Below are positions 63,997 through 64,000 of a stretch of 64,000 nt of DNA, one piece after another (within the stretch, counting starts at the first letter, position 1; each line of letters begins with the position of its first letter). Where the stretch lies: contig CAVZXS010000025.1 in the NCBI GenBank assembly GCA_963779325.1, forward strand, positions 186,001 through 250,000. Direction: 5' to 3'. The stretch is from CAVZXS01 sp963779325 (lineage in GTDB: Bacteria > Bacteroidota > Bacteroidia > Chitinophagales > Chitinophagaceae). A program made the position numbers and the translations under genes. Under the pieces are notes generated by a model. The model was not told the origin of the DNA. It saw only the letters and a program-made list of their open reading frames with translations, and did not search any database.

Positions 63997-64000
63997 TTAA

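Overview
The window reads as chromosome of a Bacteroidota bacterium, most likely family Chitinophagaceae. Support comes from the short Bacteroidetes-type primary sigma factor, from family-typical proteins (DUF6089, DUF4836, DUF5916, BNR/sortilin-like secreted proteins, TonB with a cytoplasmic N-terminus), and from promoters of the TAnnTTTG type. No rRNA, tRNA or CRISPR array was seen.

Layout. 0-13 kb: secreted and periplasmic proteins (two LolA-like proteins, two BNR-repeat proteins, a GH31 glycosidase, a peptidoglycan amidase) and a small IS200-like element. 13-18 kb: small genes with shared flanking repeats, a zinc-free alcohol dehydrogenase and a DUF5916 outer-membrane protein. 18-27 kb: RNA modification (trmD, hslR, rlmN, two pseudouridine synthases), an AbiEii-type toxin pair, an M20 peptidase. 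26.6-30 kb: oxidative-stress and metal genes (peroxiredoxin, Rrf2 regulator, OsmC, CDF transporter, Tat-lipoprotein superoxide dismutase). 30-41 kb: core cell functions (LptF/G, sigma factor, ffh, a Mur ligase, rpsP, rimM, dinB), with a Bro-N gene placed between rpsP and rimM. 41-49 kb: envelope genes, an ABC pair, hisS, a tyrosine phosphatase and tonB. 49-52 kb: PstS-like and TPR proteins. 52-64 kb: the complex I operon nuoA-B-C-D-E-F-G-H-I, running off the right edge.

The most notable region is the complex I operon. Its order is normal, but it carries three inserted modules: DUF2442/DUF4160 plus an NTF2-like protein between nuoE and nuoF; an AAA ATPase with a small TOPRIM-like protein between nuoF and nuoG; and an MntA/HepT (MNT-HEPN) toxin-antitoxin pair between nuoG and nuoH. 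The last two join the next nuo gene by stop-start overlap or a 2-nt gap, so they are probably co-transcribed with respiration genes. The AAA/TOPRIM pair is a candidate compact anti-phage system.

Two window-wide patterns matter. First, a family of palindromic intergenic repeats (core CCCCTAAAGGGG and variants) sits against starts and stops, especially in the nuo operon. Second, about ten genes are broken by single-base frameshifts, often in homopolymers, including genes expected to be functional. This looks more like sequence error than decay, so those genes are annotated across the shift.
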